NCBI GenBank assembly: GCA_002421985.1
Contig: DISF01000007.1
Span: 1 to 6,497, forward strand
Direction of reading: 5' to 3'
DNA: 6,497 nt
Origin: Roseovarius sp. UBA6217
Lineage (GTDB): Bacteria > Pseudomonadota > Alphaproteobacteria > Rhodobacterales > Rhodobacteraceae
How positions within the stretch are numbered: position 1 is the stretch's first letter; each line of letters starts with the position of its first letter. The position numbers were made by a program, and so were the translations under genes. Positions 6,201 to 6,497 of the stretch are shown piece after piece. The notes beneath the pieces are model-generated. The model ran no database searches, had not been told where the DNA came from, and saw nothing but the letters and a program-made list of their open reading frames with translations.

Positions 6201-6497
6201 CGGGCTCTTCGGCGGCGGTATCGGTGTCACCACTCAGGCCAGCACGGCGGCGGCGGGGCTGCCTTCGGTGTTCGACGGCAATACCGGGCAGATCGCGCTG
6301 CCGGTGTTCCACGATGGCGGCCCCGTGAGGGATGGCCGCGCCACGCGCGTTGTCAACCCCGCCCTTTTCGACGGCGCGCGGCGGCTGCACATCGGCGGGC
6401 TGGCGGGCAACGAGGTGCCCGCGATCCTCGAAGATGACGAGCGCGTGCTGACGCTGGCACAGCAGCAATCGACCGCCGCCACCATCCGCGGGCTGGC
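3292..6497 (+). CDS. Tail tape measure protein, 3' partial
   Basis: Continuous frame of 1068 codons running off the window. It is the tape measure that sets tail length inside the tube and later helps DNA pass the cell envelope. Domains in order: an N-terminal 'NARYDADAGGFVAGTKQARDELGRF' segment (residues 5-29); an alpha-helical tape measure domain (about 80-300) with 'ARFRTATGSVEAGEAAM' and 'LRGQLGERIPGAF'; hydrophobic helices (about 344-395, with 'GPVGIGLAVLSAGLAALPFLI'); a long Ala/Glu-rich helical middle with likely coiled coil (about 705-800); a lambda-H-like C-terminal domain (about 840-960) including 'AFGSMEDAFVSLARTGKIE' (Thr929-Gly930-Lys931); a Gly-rich stretch (956-979); then 'HDGGPV' (1007-1012) and 'RLHIGGLAGNEVPAILEDDERVL', a typical near-terminal tape measure motif. 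So the end is probably close. Start: ATG overlapping the chaperone stop (ATGA), with GGGGG at 3281-3285. No peptidase or lysozyme domain is visible. The call is secure. Confidence 0.93.
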   Translation, partial: MTLAVNARYDADAGGFVAGTKQARDELGRFKKATDGASDGLRGTGTSATRAGAGVEGYSHNTARARRETQGFGSDLSRLRGLLAGVGVGLLAREVLRTGLAAASLEARFRTATGSVEAGEAAMSRAAETAERLGLDLVATERGFSGLLAASRGTAIEREASAIFEGVANAAAALQLPAEQVQGALTAIEQIMSKGKVQAEELRGQLGERIPGAFQIAARAMGVTTAELDEMLQAGELLAEDFLPRLARQLREEFGAAARDAATGATADFNRFRNAFVEAQREFSGSGFLDGITDGMRAITEALRDPGTQEGLTRFGQVLGDGLSFAAENAGDLGQAITTLIAMRFASNLIGWGRAARVAAGGIGVLRAALAALGGPVGIGLAVLSAGLAALPFLIEDNDEKLASMREATSRAGEAMRRYAEASREAARDQNALGGKVRATTQELLNQSRVELQSALATLESEFQSSLGDILGVGLFNVSDIAPLRKSIVKEVGRMRREIGDEAGRSRVFQEGAFNTDLLGGVFGPIVDMLNRLEDGDITVISGLAEELTRVAGVGEETRRVAEQAVLAFEGLENIDLGDAQAQIIRVAEQIGGLEREIAAVVDADTEQARVRAIGALANEMLELARAGDLLRQDGPAAFRDMLTEMGLNRAEVEQLEKALDGTLALTEETADASGKIDYSGAAASAAAMAGELERAGKALAALQGGLLSLELENVGLDAEIAALEAGASEAEARIAGIMARSRAEVEPILSADRGGVQGRAAEANEAQARAALDALDEQEALLKRRLSKQERLAALIDRLTPDRGSGRGTKKEVDLVGDVVEEFGQRFGGTMDFQKRQIETWRVTTIEQLRAAGFGHERYARMVDEIARDRLREAYAEDLQNRDDWQAGVERGLNDIFGAQLTMADIAEDTIKAAFGSMEDAFVSLARTGKIETADLVDFALRQLFRLAAATATGNLGRAGGGIIGNFLGGLFGGGIGVTTQASTAAAGLPSVFDGNTGQIALPVFHDGGPVRDGRATRVVNPALFDGARRLHIGGLAGNEVPAILEDDERVLTLAQQQSTAATIRGL

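Noticed and set aside
6172..6230. Glycine-rich repetitive stretch considered as a separate repeat or recombination site
   Set aside because: It stays in frame within the tape measure and is a normal Gly-rich linker after the lambda-type C-terminal domain.
4684..6468. Long antisense ORF of 594 codons opposite the tape measure gene
   Set aside because: It lies wholly opposite a well-supported tape measure frame. Its Arg/Pro/Ala-rich translation shows no family, and such shadows are expected in high-GC DNA with strong third-position bias.

Overview
The window is a single-strand stretch of phage or prophage late genes, all on the + strand and packed almost without gaps. GC content is high (roughly two thirds or more by eye), with strong G/C preference at third codon positions. 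This base composition, the gene order and the protein families suggest a Mu-like (transposable) siphophage or prophage in a high-GC proteobacterium. A Rhodobacterales-type alphaproteobacterium is my best guess, but it is an inference: no host gene or attachment site is present.

Layout from left to right: (1) the end of a small protein of the Acb2/Tad1 hairpin family, the family that sponges cyclic-nucleotide signals of anti-phage immunity; (2) a Mu gp36-like DUF1320 head-tail connector protein; (3) a Mu gpG-like virion morphogenesis/tail completion protein; (4) a tail terminator-like protein; (5) a large two-part major tail tube protein; (6) a tail assembly chaperone whose second half is in the -1 frame and is reached at a canonical A_AAA_AAC slippery site followed by a strong hairpin; (7) a tape measure protein open to the right edge (at least 1068 codons), with a lambda-H-like C-terminal domain. 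The tape measure gene is by far the largest gene in the window.

The genes would work together as follows. DUF1320, the gpG-like protein and the terminator close the head-tail junction. The tube protein polymerises around the tape measure, held by the short and frameshifted chaperones. No sheath gene lies between terminator and tube, which points to a non-contractile (siphovirus) tail. Most junctions are ATGA or TGATG overlaps or 1-nt gaps, so the cluster is probably one translationally coupled transcript. I see no promoter, terminator, tRNA, CRISPR array or insertion sequence here. No gene-free stretch exceeds a few bases.

The points most worth attention are the Acb2-like gene, whose presumed ligand-stacking tyrosine is a cysteine, and the well-formed -1 frameshift element in the tail chaperone.
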